Positions 34,853-46,101 of a stretch of 64,000 nucleotides of DNA are shown piece by piece. Source of the stretch: Sialis fuliginosa (lineage: Eukaryota; Arthropoda; Insecta; Megaloptera; Sialidae); assembly GCA_961205875.1 (NCBI GenBank), contig OY540810.1:40362001-40426000 (forward strand). Direction: 5' to 3'. The position numbers and the translations under genes were made by a program. Below the pieces are notes generated by a model that was not told the DNA's origin, did not search any database, and was given only the letters and a program-made list of their open reading frames with translations. The number at the start of each line of letters is the position of its first letter. Position 1 is the stretch's first letter.

Positions 34853-34860
34853 GTAAATAC

Positions 34861-36180
34861 ACAGGTTGCCTGAGTAGTTTATGACCAATCAGCTTGGGCA
34901 CCCCAGATGACGCATTGCCCTCTATCGAACCGAGCTACTGAAGCTACCCTATACTTTACATACCTTGCCATTAACCGTAATTACATTTATATACAAAAAT
35001 ACATTTATTAATTAAATTATTATTTATTTATTATTTCCAAATAAGCGAGATATTTTTTTAAATTCTTTAAAAGCATTTAATTTTTGTTTACTCTGCCATT
35101 ATGCTAACTGTAAGTCAAGCTCATGAAACTAAGAACAAAAATATTTTGCACCCTTCAAAATTATCGTTACTATATTTACTATTAACGTGTCGGGTAAAGG
35201 ATTTGTATGTTGTAAAATCAGCAGGAGATCGTCCGGTTTGTTTGTTATGTACTATTCATTATAAAATTCGACAAAATCTACTAAAATTTGGAATTTCCAA
35301 ATTTACAGAATGTTTCATAATTAAACGTCAATATTGAAGGGGGTTAATTTGTGTATGATTTTAAGACAAAAAGTTCATATAAACTTCGGAACATGGAAGT
35401 AAAAATTAATATTTTACATTTTATTTTTAAATCGAAATTAATTTTCAATATGAAATACATCAATTAATTCTAATAATATTATTAATTCAGATGTATATAT
35501 TAACATTTCAACTGAATGCAAAACACGTAATAAGTTTTTCTGATACCTTGGTATTTTACCTTTTGCATATTTAATTACATACATATTCTAATTTAAGTAA
35601 ATACATCAGTTTTATTCATTGCATTATACAAATAATCTATTTATAAGTAATTACAATTATCGGCAAGTATGTTTGGTGCAAATTTATTACAACTAATTAT
35701 ATACTTCATGTGTACATTCTTTTTGTAAAATAAATAACACCCATTGTCCACTTTTTTGTGTGTGTACAAGAGAAAATAACAGTAAAGTAAAACGTATGTG
35801 ACATAAAAAACTAGATGACATCAGAAGTAATATCTATAAATAATATAGCCTTTATAAAATATACTTATTGTAATGTACAGGGAGGTCAACTAGATTTTCA
35901 AAATTATAATTATTCAATTCTTTTTTGCAGTGTATAACCAAAGATGGGTACAGAGCAGAATATTTAAAAGAATCTAGGTATGTGAAATAAAATTTGATTA
36001 TATAAATTTTTGAATATATTTAAAATGTTATAAAACTAGATTGATATATGCAATATGCATTCGACTATCTAAAATAGATTATTAATTTTTTTTTATGTGA
36101 GAAACCTTTAAATCTTGAATATATATTATTATACACAAAATATTGTATTGTGCAATGACAATCCATATTTCATATACCTA
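34861..36180. other. A+T-rich DNA; one ORF of unknown value
   Basis: The 78-codon plus-strand ORF at 35101-35337 contains SAGDRPVCLLC, which loosely recalls the 'PVCL(I/L)C' start of BED-type zinc fingers in hAT transposases, but the second half of a BED finger (H..H/C) is not evident. It is not accepted as a gene. No repeat was recognised. Confidence 0.35.
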
Positions 36181-36182
36181 TA

Positions 36183-36949
36183 AGGTACTGGCACCAGTTA
36201 TGGCCGCTATAAGAGCAAGGTTTACTGTTTCTGTAATTGACGGGCTTCTTTTTCGTAATTCTCATCAACTCATGTTACTAATAAAACAATTAACTCTTTA
36301 TTTAACCAATTTAATTACCAAAGTCACCAAATAGAGTTTGTTTTTTTAAATTATAGCTTTTTATTTTGCTTATGTTTTTATTAATTAATGGATAAAATAA
36401 AACCAGTAATGAGCAATTGCTAATGATTACAAAATGATAAGTACTATGATACAAAAGATATAAAAGAAAGAATATCTTTGAAACAATGTAAAGCAGTTGC
36501 TATGATAATATAATACTCCCTCTGTTCCATAATACTTGATAGGTTTCTCCTTTTTTCATGTTCCATATTACTGTATATGTTTCTTTAAAATTAATTTTTT
36601 GACAAAAAAGTTAGTATATTTTTATTTAAGAGTAGTTTATAAAGAAGTATGATCAATTAAACTCATAAGAAAAAAATATTGAGATAGAGCCATATATTTA
36701 TTAAGCCGCGGCCACGAAACGAAAACTATCAAGTATTATGGGACAGAGGGAGTAATTAATAAATAAATTATAATAATAATTAGTTTTAATGTCCACCATT
36801 GGCCTCATGTCATCAAATCACGCTGTAAGACAGTTAAATGTATATAGATTAATATTCAGAAATGGTAGTAATCAAATATTTCTAATTCAGTAATTTAAAT
36901 TAAAAATAGCCATTACTAGGGTTATATCCAAGACTGGTGCCAGTACTTT
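36183..36949 (+). mobile_element. Family A MITE carrying a Stowaway-like insertion
   Basis: A family A copy starting AGGTACTGGCACCAGTTATG after TA (36181-36182) and ending AGACTGGTGCCAGTACTTT. A 237-bp second MITE at 36516-36752 splits it. Without the insertion it is ~530 bp, typical of the family. The right flanking TA has been lost through mutation of the last bases. Confidence 0.93.
36516..36752. mobile_element. Stowaway-like Tc1/mariner MITE
   Basis: A 237-bp element with 27-bp inverted termini, 26 of 27 identical. The left begins CTCCCTCTGTTCCATAATAC, the right inverts to CTCCCTCTGTCCCATAATAC. It is flanked by TA at 36514-36515 and 36753-36754. The uninterrupted family A copy at 55987 reads GATAATATAATAATTAATAA over this site, which confirms the precise insertion and TA duplication. 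The CTCCCTC(C/T)GT start is the signature of Stowaway elements, best known from plants (Tc1/mariner superfamily). There is no coding capacity. Confidence 0.95.
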
Positions 36950-37113
36950 CTGTATATAACGAATAACGAAACGATAGGTACGCTAATATTAGAATATAAT
37001 CTTAAATGTTTCATTATTTCCCTTTAAAACAATATTTTTATTTCTGTATGTATGTTAATTTTTTTTTCTACACACCTACATCAATAAAAATAATAAATAT
37101 AAATAAATAAATA
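36950..37113. other. A+T-rich spacer
   Basis: No feature beyond the TA that flanks the next fold-back element at 37112-37113. Confidence 0.5.
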
Positions 37114-37355
37114 CACTCGACGTCAAAAAAATCGCACTTTTAAAAAAATCTACTTCAAACAACTTTAAACCTTATTTGGAATCAATGATGAAGGTAATGT
37201 TAGGTATCATTTGAAAGGTAACGAAAAGGAGTACCCAAAAACAATTCAATTATACTGAATTGTTTTTGGGTACCTCCTCATCATTGATTCCAAATAAGGT
37301 TTAAAGTTGTTTGAAGTAGATTTTTTAAAAGGTGCGATTTTTTTGACGCTGAGTG
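37114..37355. mobile_element. Fold-back Tc1/mariner-type MITE
   Basis: A 242-bp almost full palindrome. The left arm (37114 to ~37191) begins CACTCGACGTCAAAAAAATC; the right arm (~37279-37355) inverts to CACTCAGCGTCAAAAAAATC. Arms match through AACAACTTTAAACCTTATTT and GGAATCAATGATGA. A smaller palindrome at 37231-37273 is centred on TATA (AACAATTCAATTATACTGAA). It is flanked by TA at 37112-37113 and 37356-37357. The CA(C/G)T..GTCAAAAAAAT terminus resembles mariner ends. No ORF. Confidence 0.93.
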
Positions 37356-37357
37356 TA

Positions 37358-38149
37358 ATAAGAATACAATTAGTAATTTTTTATCCACTCTATATATGAG
37401 TGTTTTTATGTTGTATATACCTATGTATGTTACAATGGCCATGACCTATTCCCAAAAATCGCCACATAGCGTGTAACACGATGACGTATTGTTTCCATAG
37501 GTCTCTAGATCGGAGATGAGTTTTTGTGAGACAAAACACCGTTTTTAATCTGAAATAAATGACAGTGTTGCAATAAAATTACATTGTTATCTTCTCAATG
37601 CGTGCATGTCTACTACAATATATAAGAATATTGTAGTGAAAGCGTGTGAATCATAAAAGCTTCAGTATCAAATATCCTGCAATTTTATTTTTTTATTATC
37701 TCACTGCCATTGTGAAGATATTTTAAAGATAAAGATGATTATTAATATGTTAATCTGTTAGTAAACTCTTGGTTTTCTAATAACTATCGAATTCTGTTGG
37801 ATTTACATTTAAAACAGTAGAAGGTACTTCAATTTACTAAAACATAGTTTAGATCGAGAGCCGGTAACAGTAAATCTGCCGTCATCGCGGATTTAAATGG
37901 TACACATGAAATTATTGTAAAACTTTCAATTGCGATTTTCCCCCTTCATAGCTTCCACAATTAATTCCCAAAATTCTTGTATACTATTTTTTTTTTAGTT
38001 TTTGTAATTTTTGAACTTGCTGTTAAGAAAAAATGAAATATTGATAAAACTAATATTTAATTAATTATATTAAAAAAATATACACAAAAATTATGCAAAA
38101 CTTTTGCTCGAAATTTTTTCGAAAAATACCGCAGAATTCTATAAGTTAA
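37358..38149. other. A+T-rich DNA, nothing recognised
   Basis: No supported feature. Confidence 0.5.
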
Positions 38150-38816
38150 ATTGCTTCCTCGCAATATCGAAGATACGAGAAGCTTTTTTGATCGTTTTAA
38201 ATTGAATGTTCTCCGATTTCAAAATTTTAAATTGAACTTTCCGTTTCACATCAAGAGAAACATTATTCGTTCCGTATCTCCCTGTCTGTCCGTCCGTCCA
38301 TCCGTATGTTCCCCTGAATCCTTGTCACAAGCATAACTCATGAACCAGTGAACAGATATTGTTGAAACTTGGTCGGATGGTTGGATCTGGCTTGAGGACA
38401 GTCCCATTTCAAAATCATATGTAAGGGAGAGGGGTGACATCCCAAAATATTTATTTTTTCAAGATATTTCAAGAACGACACAGTTACGTGAAAATTTTAT
38501 AGAATATTTATTAAATTTCCTATAACATGGGTCTACAACGTTTGTTTGAAATGTCATTTTGACGTTTGCATAAATTTAGATTTAGATTGAAATTGTCAAC
38601 AAATTAAAAATATACGAAAAAATAATCAGGTGCGTTTTATGAAAAATTTCGAACTAATATTTTTTAGAAATGTTGTATAAAAATTAAATGGTTAACCAAT
38701 TCCAGGCAATTTATTTAAACACTATTGGTTTTTATTTAAATTGTTGAATAATTAACTACCTTCGGTGAATTTAGCACGAGGAAGCACTGTGCATTTACTT
38801 GGTAGATGTTTTTTTT
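38150..38816 (-). mobile_element. Family C repeat, near full length
   Basis: Inverted copy from TTGCTTCCTCGCAATATCGA to GGAAGCACTGTGCATTTACT, then TGGTAGATG and a T-run. About 110 bp shorter than the longest copies because a segment around the CAACGTTTG block is deleted. The GTCTGTCCGTCCGTCCATCC tract is present. No ORF. Confidence 0.92.
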
Positions 38817-39283
38817 TTCGTTTAACTTTATTGTTTAGTTACCAGTTAAATTATTTTTACCGAATATTTTTGATTTTTGTGTAGTTATACTTTATTATTA
38901 ATTTCATGCAAAACTTTTGCTCGCCACTGTATTTTAGCTACTAGGTGAGCGTTTTGTATTCAAGCAAAATAATTTGTGATTACAAAATCACCGCATATAG
39001 CAAATGTGGGAGTAAATGCAACGGAGACTTGGGAAAACGAAAACAATGATAAAATTATACAGAGCCTACTGCGTGTTGTGTATCACACACACAGATATAA
39101 TTGAACAGTTTATTATAAATCACGCGGTTTGAAGAAAACCACCTACGAGATCAACGCAAACGGAACAATGGGATTTGTCATGAAACTGTTCATTCTGTGG
39201 AAATATTGTGTCGATTGTAAATGCACACATATATATTTTTATTATTGTTTTAAATATTTATTTTTATACGTGCAGCACTGTAA
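38817..39283. other. A+T-rich spacer
   Basis: No supported feature. The 70-codon ORF at 39129-39341 has no motif and runs into the next palindrome. Confidence 0.45.
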
Positions 39284-39407
39284 TGCCGTGTTTAGACCAA
39301 AGAAAACAAAACAGCAACACATCGTATTTAAAAATGCATAGGGTTTATTGCACTTTTGTCAAAAAGACACGATGTTGCTGTTTTGTTTTTTCGGTCTAAA
39401 CACGACA
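39284..39407. mobile_element. Family K MITE, Harbinger-like, 124 bp
   Basis: Inverted ends TGCCGTGTTTAGACC and GGTCTAAACACGACA (14 of 15), continuing inward through AAAACAGCAACA/TGTTGCTGTTTT. Flanked by TAA at 39281-39283 and 39408-39410. A 3-bp TAA duplication suits PIF/Harbinger, but with so small an element the class is inference. A second copy is at 46896. Confidence 0.85.
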
Positions 39408-39474
39408 TAACAGTCAATGTTTTTCGAATGCCGTTATGTGTACATACAGTGGCCTCGGAAAGAAAGTTAACAAA

Positions 39475-40240
39475 CAAAAAAAACAACTGCCAAGTAAATG
39501 CACGGTGCTTCCTCGTGCTAAAATCACCAAAGGTAGTTAATTATTGAACAATTTAAATAAAAACCGATAGTGTTTAGATAAATTGCCTGGAATTGGTTAA
39601 CCATTTAATTTTTATACAATTCTACTAAAAATATTAGTTCGAAATTTTTCTTAAAACGCACCTGATTGTTTTTTCGTATATTTTTAATTTTTTGAAAATT
39701 TCAATCTAAATCTAAATTTATGCAAACGTCAAAATGACATTTAAAACGCCAAAATGACATTTAATATGTCCAAGCAAATATCAATTTAGAAAAACAAAAC
39801 ACGAATTTTTAAAATAAACTGAGATAAATCTTTGTGAGGAAATATTTTACAACAAACGTTGTAGACCCACATTATACGAAATTTAATGCTCTACAAAAAA
39901 TATTCTATAAAATTTTCACATAACATGTGTCGTTTCTTGAGATATCTTGAAAAAATAAATATTTTGAGTTGTCACCCCTCCCCCTTACACACAATTTTGA
40001 TGATTTTGAAATGGGACCGTCCTCAAGCCAGACCCAACCATCCGACCAAGTTTCAACAATATCGGTTTAATGGTTCATGAGTTATGCGTATGACAAGGAT
40101 TCAGAGGACAGATGGACGGACGGACGGACGGACAGATAGACAGACAGACAGACACGGAATGAAAAGTGTTTGTCTTGACGTGAAACGGAAAGATCAATTT
40201 AAAATTTTGAAATCGGAGAAATTTTTTTTTTTTTATTTGG
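39475..40240 (+). mobile_element. Family C repeat, right end truncated
   Basis: Runs from AAAAAAAACAACTGCCAAGT through GTTAACCATTTAATTTTTAT, ACAACAAACGTTGTAGACCC and the GGACGGACGGACGGACAGAT tract to AAATCGGAGAAATTTTTTTT. The final ~60 bp with GCGAGGAAGCAA are absent. It duplicates part of its own AAATGACATTTAA block (AACGTCAAAATGACATTTAA / AACGCCAAAATGACATTTAA). Confidence 0.92.
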
Positions 40241-41689
40241 AACGACTTTCTGAAGGTTGCACTTGGCTACATTTTAATAATACCTGACACTGCTTGAGGA
40301 CCACTGTGTATAATAGAGTAGTCGAGTATAATAATTATTATTTATGAGTACTTATTACAAAATTCACACACATGAGATGTAAAAAACTCATCTGCTTTAA
40401 TAACTAAAGTTTGTTGATAATGTGTACATTTTTCATGTCCAGTACACAAACATAATGAGAAAGTAACAAATGTTTGATCAAGCATTAGGTGTCTACGGCA
40501 TGTGGGCAGTTTCGAACAGGTAAATATTTGTACCATGTTGCGACATCTTTACATAAACATTAACATGCATTAATACCCTCTAACACTGTTACCGTATGCA
40601 TAAATGCATGTTGCCGATTCTTTTTTCTGTCAGTTCTCTTAGCGCGAGGGTTTTTGACCTCGTGGTGTTGTGAATTATCATTGAATTGCTTAATGTAACA
40701 AACAATAAGTTAATTGTAAGTCTTTTGTTGAGCTTGTCATTTTTGATATACAACAAAGGAAGTTTTTAATAGAGAAGTGCATTTAAGATTTAATGCTTAC
40801 TCTTGCAGTTTATTCACTTCTGAATATGATTTTAATTATTGCTATTGTTTTGCTTCAAAACTATTTTATATAAATCTTGTTGTTCTCTTACATTATCCAT
40901 TAACTAACTAATTTTTTGTACGAAATTAAAATGTTTATGAAGAAAATACCTAATATATGGTTAGGTTTCAATATAAAATAATTAATATTTTGATATACTA
41001 CTAATGTCTACTACTATAAATTTTAAGACAATTACTAATTTATTATTAACACAAATGATAAAGATATGTAATAAATACTTAGCTATAAACATAAAAAGGA
41101 TTAAATATTTGAACACCTTTAAGCTTCTTAGAGGATTCTCAAAAGAGATAAAGGAAATTCCCAAATTGCAGATGTTAGACCAACCATATACAATTGACCG
41201 GAAATTCTTGAATAAACTTCAAAGTATAATAAAAGAAATGGATTATTCTCAAATATTTCACACAAGATGAACTTTATGTGATAAATCATTCTAATTGAGC
41301 AATAATACTATAAGAAATATCTAAATAAAGAATTTTACATGTTTTTAATGATTCATATTAAATGCCACACAAGAAGTGATTTAAACCTTTTAATTAATTT
41401 TGTGTTTCTAAAAATTGTGTTTGTAAATAAATATAGATATAATAAACAGACTATTATATGCAATGTAAAATATGTTCAATTAATTCCGTATACACATTTT
41501 TTATAAGCATTTGACCTCGCTGTAACTACAACGTTGATAAAATTATTATTTAATTTTATTTAAATAGATACCTATCTTTTTGAAAATGCAGATATTTGTG
41601 ATTAAATTCTCAATAGTTCAGTTTTTCATTTTTAATTGAGAAATCATTATTTTAACAGTTTTTCTATTTTACCATATCGTTTATTCAAT
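40241..41689. other. A+T-rich DNA; one 88-codon ORF of unknown value
   Basis: The plus-strand ORF at 41004-41270 has a fairly non-repetitive C-terminal half (residues ~48-88, charged and mixed, e.g. KEIKEIPKLQMLDQPYTIDR), unlike most ORFs here, but matches nothing I recognise. The rest is A+T-rich. No repeat family was seen. Confidence 0.3.
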
Positions 41690-42058
41690 GGTCACGTTCA
41701 CGACTGACCAAAAACAGCGAACAACAAGCTTTGATTGGTTGATTCATGGAATATCTGGTGGGATGTACCAGAAATTTAAAGAATGTCATTTTTTAAACGT
41801 GTAAGGAAGTGAGAAAGAAGTAACAAGAAAGAGATAGAAACTAGTGTTCTGGCAGAAACGCTCAACATGAAGTGAACATAAAAGTTCTTTGGTTAACCTG
41901 GTCACTAGTTTCTACCTCTTTCTAGTTACTTCTTTCTCACTTCCTTACACGCTTAAAAAATTACATTCTTTTAATTTCTGGTACATTCCACCAGAAATTC
42001 CATGAATCAACCAATCAAAGCTCGTTGTTTCGTTTTTTGGTCAGATGTGAACGCTTCC
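41690..42058. repeat. Long inverted repeat with equal 157-bp arms
   Basis: The left arm is 41690-41846 and the right arm 41902-42058, both 157 bp, with a 55-bp spacer. They match over almost their whole length, e.g. AGCTTTGATTGGTTGATTCA, TGGAAT, GTGTAAGGAAGTGAGAAAGA and AGTAAC..GAAAGAG. The outer ends are GGTCACGTTCAC and GTGAACGCTTCC. No coding region. It has the shape of a fold-back transposon or MITE, but the target duplication is unclear and only one copy is visible. Confidence 0.9.
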
Positions 42059-42177
42059 AATGTTGCTACCATGAGCACCACGAAATAAATATCTTGGCTT
42101 TAATAAACATTTTTATGATGGTGAAACTGAAGACAAATTATGATAAATGATTGTTGTAAACGAAGGGCAAAATAAGT

Positions 42178-42424
42178 ATCGTACCGAGGGAGGGGTGCAA
42201 AAGGGGCATTTACCCCGGGCGGCGGTTTATTAAGGATGGTAAATTTGAGGTTGCAACAAAAAAAAAGTCATCAAAATTACTAGAAAGGCGCAAAATTGCG
42301 GATTGCCAGCGACAAATTCGAAAAAAAGGTCTTCAATTTTTTATATTTAGCATATAGTGCAGGAGGGGGGGGGGGAGCAAATTTATCATCTGCCCTGGGT
42401 GGCAAAAACTTGTGTACGCCACTG
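42178..42424. mobile_element. Probable hAT fragment
   Basis: The right end GTGTACGCCACTG and preceding TGCCCTGGGTGGCAAAA resemble the right end of the hAT at 4184. The left side has ATCGTACCGAGGGAGGGGTG and TTTACCCCGGGCGGCGG, comparable to its GTAGCGAGGGGG left end, but the terminal CAGTGGC has been lost. A G-run of about 12 lies near 42364. No target duplication. Confidence 0.5.
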
Positions 42425-42895
42425 GGTTAAATACACACAAAATCTATAATACCTAATTTTATATATATTATATTTATTTATTTATGTATTAAGCATTAAA
42501 TACATGAATAAATAAAAAACATATTGTATTAATAAATAAAGTAAAATCAATGACAAAGTTCTAAGACCAACAGATTGAAATAACGAATGCGCTGCCGTTA
42601 CTCATTGTTAGGTAACAAAACACTGAAAAGTGAAAGGTGAACTAAACTACACCTAAATGGCTTTTTTGTAGTTCAGACGATTAAAATAGCTCCCACATCA
42701 AAGTAAATGAATTGCGTTCGGTCTGTACACTATACAATATACACTATACATGAATGACGTAATGTCCGAACTAATTTGAATTGAATGATTAGAGCGCTAT
42801 GCTTTGACAATGAACGCCCGATAACTGTAGAGGAATACGTGCTAATATAGGTACACACTTACACACAAAACAATTATAGGTAATTTCTGTGAAGG
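42425..42895. other. A+T-rich DNA, nothing recognised
   Basis: No supported feature. Confidence 0.5.
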
Positions 42896-42975
42896 GGTCC
42901 ACTAGGCGCAAGCCGTGAGTTTTTAGGCAATTTTTAAATTTTTAGATCATGAGTGTGCGTGAGTTATATTTCGAA
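42896..42975 (+). mobile_element. Family B hAT, degraded end
   Basis: CACTAGGCGCAAGCCGTGAG, TTTTTAGGCAATTTTTAAAT and CATGAGTGTGCGTGAGTTAT resemble the left end of the family B hAT elements at 18745 and 23366 (GGGCGCGGGCCGTGAATTTT). The terminus has decayed and the right end is absent, so this is an older fragment. Confidence 0.55.
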
Positions 42976-43110
42976 AATAAATAAGTTATTTCACTAATTA
43001 TAATTCCTTTATATATTTTATAAAACTAATAGTTTTATTTTACTAAAATTTCCGAAATCATTACGCAAAAATATTTTTTTGGATTCAATAGTATCTAATA
43101 TTCATATATA

Positions 43111-43607
43111 ACGTGCTGGCATCAGTCTTGGATATGACCCCAGTAATACTATCATTTTTGAATATTAATCTATATACATTTAACTGTCTTACAGCGTGAT
43201 TTGATGACAATCGGCTAATAGGTGTCTAAATGGTGGACATTTAAACTAATTATTAGTATAATTTATTTATTAATTATAGCAACAGCTTTACATTGTTTCA
43301 AACTTGACGATTCTTTCTTTTATATCTTTTGTATCGTAGTATCTACTTATCATTTTGTAATAATTAGCAAGTGTCCATTTCTGCGTGCTCTTTACTGGTT
43401 TGACTTTATCCATTACTGGAGAACAAACATAAACAAAATAAAAGGCTATAATAAAAAAAAAACTATATTTGCGGACTTTGGTAATTAAATTGATTAAATA
43501 AAGAGTTAGTTGTTTTATTAGTAACATGAGTTGATGATAATTACAAAAAATAAGCCCATCAATCACAAAAACAGTAAACCTTGCGGCCATAACTGGTGCC
43601 AGTACCT
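43111..43607 (-). mobile_element. Family A MITE, complete, longest open frame
   Basis: A 497-bp copy in inverted orientation with termini ACGTGCTGGCATCAGTCTTG and CATAACTGGTGCCAGTACCT. TA flanks it at 43109-43110 and 43608-43609. On the minus strand a 121-codon frame (43288-43653) starts outside and runs through the terminus and much of the element (VLAPVMAARFTVFVIDGLIF), ending KFETM. Parts of the same frame are open in the copies at 36183 and 55987, but none has a start inside the element. Confidence 0.93.
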
Positions 43608-43609
43608 TA

Positions 43610-44460
43610 TTTCTTAGTTGTAAAAATGATATAAATGAAATATATTGTTTCAATCTTTTTTATGAATAGATGTTTTAGCAAACTATCACTTTTCGCTATG
43701 ATAAATATTTTAGTTTTGTCCGAGTTTCCCCTACAAGTAGTAATTGTAGTAACAAGTGTTCGCGTATGATCCGAATGAGAAATGACTGTAAGTTTATCTC
43801 GCAGCGAGGGGCATCTGTACATGACGCGCGATTTGGTACACTATTTGTCACTTATGGTAATTGATTAGCCTTTTTTAAGGAATACACATATACTGTTTGC
43901 CCACACGCACAAATTAACGGTCTAATTTTAGAAATGAGTTTATCAATGAATCTAAAATGTACACGTACATTTTTGTTCATATGAAAACTCGACATGCTAT
44001 ATATTTCATAAATAACCAACTATCGTATAACATTTTATTACAATGATATAAATGAATTTAATTAAGGAGGAATTGGAATACTATCAAAATATTACCAAAT
44101 GCATTAAAATTAATGAGAATATTCTCATTAGTATTCTAATGCAATAAACAAATTATTATTAAATTGATTTACCGAGCCGTTTAGGAAATATATTGATTTT
44201 AATTTAACATGTGTTCTTATGGAAAACTGATATTTTTCGACATTTTTTAGGTAAAACTCATTAATAAATATCTGCCATGGGAACCACGGGACTTTCTTAT
44301 ACGTAATACTGACAGTAAACAGTGTACGTGATTCTTAATTAATTAAAACACATTTCTTTCTGACAAACTAATAAAAGATAAAATATAATGAATGGGACAT
44401 AAACTATAAATAATATTATTCTCTATAGGTATTATGTATCAAATGAATTTTTTTAACATT
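43610..44460. other. A+T-rich DNA, nothing recognised
   Basis: No supported feature. Confidence 0.5.
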
Positions 44461-44700
44461 TTAACCGAAAACGGATGTTTACTCGTGTCAATTTTTGAAT
44501 TTTAAACATCCGTATCCGGTCAAAAATAGGACGTTTTCTTCCCAGACAAAAATTAATCTTAAATATAAAATTTCACCCTTCTACGATTTGTCGTATTTGA
44601 GTTACAGCGCTTACAGATAGACAGACAGACACACAGACATCATATTTACATGGTATAAGAAAGTAAAAAGATACCGATTTTCTAATTTTTTGGGGGAGCA
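44461..44700. repeat. Possible insect repeat fragment with GACAGACA tract
   Basis: ACTCGTGTCAATTTTTGAAT, CATCCGTATCCGGTCAAAAA, TTGAGTTACAGCGCTTACAG and a ATAGACAGACAGACACACAG tract resemble the arrangement in families C, E and G (a block ending in a purine-rich repeat). No second copy of this sequence is present in the window. Confidence 0.35.
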
Positions 44701-45916
44701 AAGTATTTAATTAGTTGATCTTTTATGCAAAATATCATTAGCATCCATCGAACCATTGTCTAAAAATTAATTTTATAATACAACAAAATTTTAAATTTCC
44801 TGCTCCGCTAATATTTTTGCGTATATTTGGCAAACAACGTATTTTTTGCAAATCAATTATGAAAAATCTTTTGTTTTTTATAATTAGGTCATATATTATG
44901 TTTCTAATAGAAAATTAGAGATAAATTTAGTACATAGTGCTATTAAATGTACATAAATAAAAGAATATCATGATTATTCTATTATTGTTTGACAACTGAT
45001 ATTTTATATTTACGTCAATGATAATTAATTTCAATAATTGTTATATTTATAGTACAGAGTTGCGTGTTTTTTATTAATTATATAAACTATATTTATTAAT
45101 CTGCAGAAATAAATAACGTAAATAATATTAAAAATATATTTTTGTTAAGTTAAATCTGCCGTATAGTGAGTGTTAAAAAATGCGTTATATTATATCCAAA
45201 TCTTTACTTTAACCAAAATAGTCATAGGGAAGGAAAAATTAGCTTCAATAAATATGTAAATAAACGACTTTAGCTATAATTTGTGTCATTTATAACTTCT
45301 ATTACAAAATTTACAGCACAGACATTTGTGAATTTTAAAATTTAGCTACTTTTATCTCCGATTGTATCTCCCATTCCTCCTTAAGCAAGAAGATTTGATT
45401 TTATTTATAAGCAATCAAAAATATACAGTATATTGATAATGTTGTATATTTACTAAGAGTTGTTGGTTTAAAGAGGCGATGAGTATTTCAATATGAAATT
45501 ATTATACACATAACTTATAATTTTAATTAAATTAAAAATTTTTTTAAAAATTATATACAAAACACACATTTTTATTTTAATAAAAATCCAATTTATTAAA
45601 ACACACTCATTATTTCTTAAGAACCATACTTAACCCAGGGATAATTTTGATAGAGCATATTTTCCGTGGGTATAAAATTAAATATGCTAGAAAAAATATA
45701 ATCACTACATAATTTAAATATTTATGTAATTTTTTATAATTGGGTATAATTAATATTGGACTGTTACACTAATTATAAAAATACACAGTACGAGAATGCA
45801 GTAATTACAGTTGTAAATAAGTTTTTATTGCATCCGCAATTGTTGTCGATAGTTTAGATCTTTGATTCTGAATTCTGAGAGTCACGTGGAGACTGCCGTT
45901 ATGTTAGTTTTATCTC
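44701..45916. other. A+T-rich DNA, nothing recognised
   Basis: No supported feature. Confidence 0.5.
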
Positions 45917-46087
45917 CGCTATTATAAAGGAGCTAGCAAGCACTCTCAAATCAGGTATCGAACTTACATGGCAGTTCTCTTTGACAAGGATAGTAAATAT
46001 ATCTGTCAAAAACTTCAATCAATAGAACTGTCATATATGTTTGGTACCTCATGTGAAAGAGCTTGCTAGCTGCTTTATGATACCGGA
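45917..46087. mobile_element. Family J MITE, short copy
   Basis: A ~170-bp copy with inverted ends CGCTATTATAAAGGAGCTAG and AGCTGCTTTATGATACCG. Internal matches include GCACTCTCAAATCAGGTATC, ACTTACATGGCAGTTCT and TATCTGTCAAAAACTTCA. It is internally shorter than the 49942 copy. No clear target duplication. Confidence 0.75.
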
Positions 46088-46101
46088 CATAGGATAATTA
46101 G

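Noticed and set aside
35101..35337. ORF with RPVCLLC, like a BED zinc finger start
   Set aside because: The histidine/cysteine half of the finger is missing and the flanks show no transposon ends.
40084..40287. ORF with DGRTDGRTDRQTDRH-type repeats
   Set aside because: This is translation of the GGACGGACAGAC tract of family C; similar frames appear at 27935 and 59406 in other copies of the repeat.
41004..41270. 88-codon ORF with a protein-like C-terminal half
   Set aside because: No recognisable family and no supporting splice or promoter signal; kept only as a remark.
43288..43653. 121-codon minus-strand ORF
   Set aside because: It runs through a family A MITE and its terminus; similar frames recur only because the repeat recurs.
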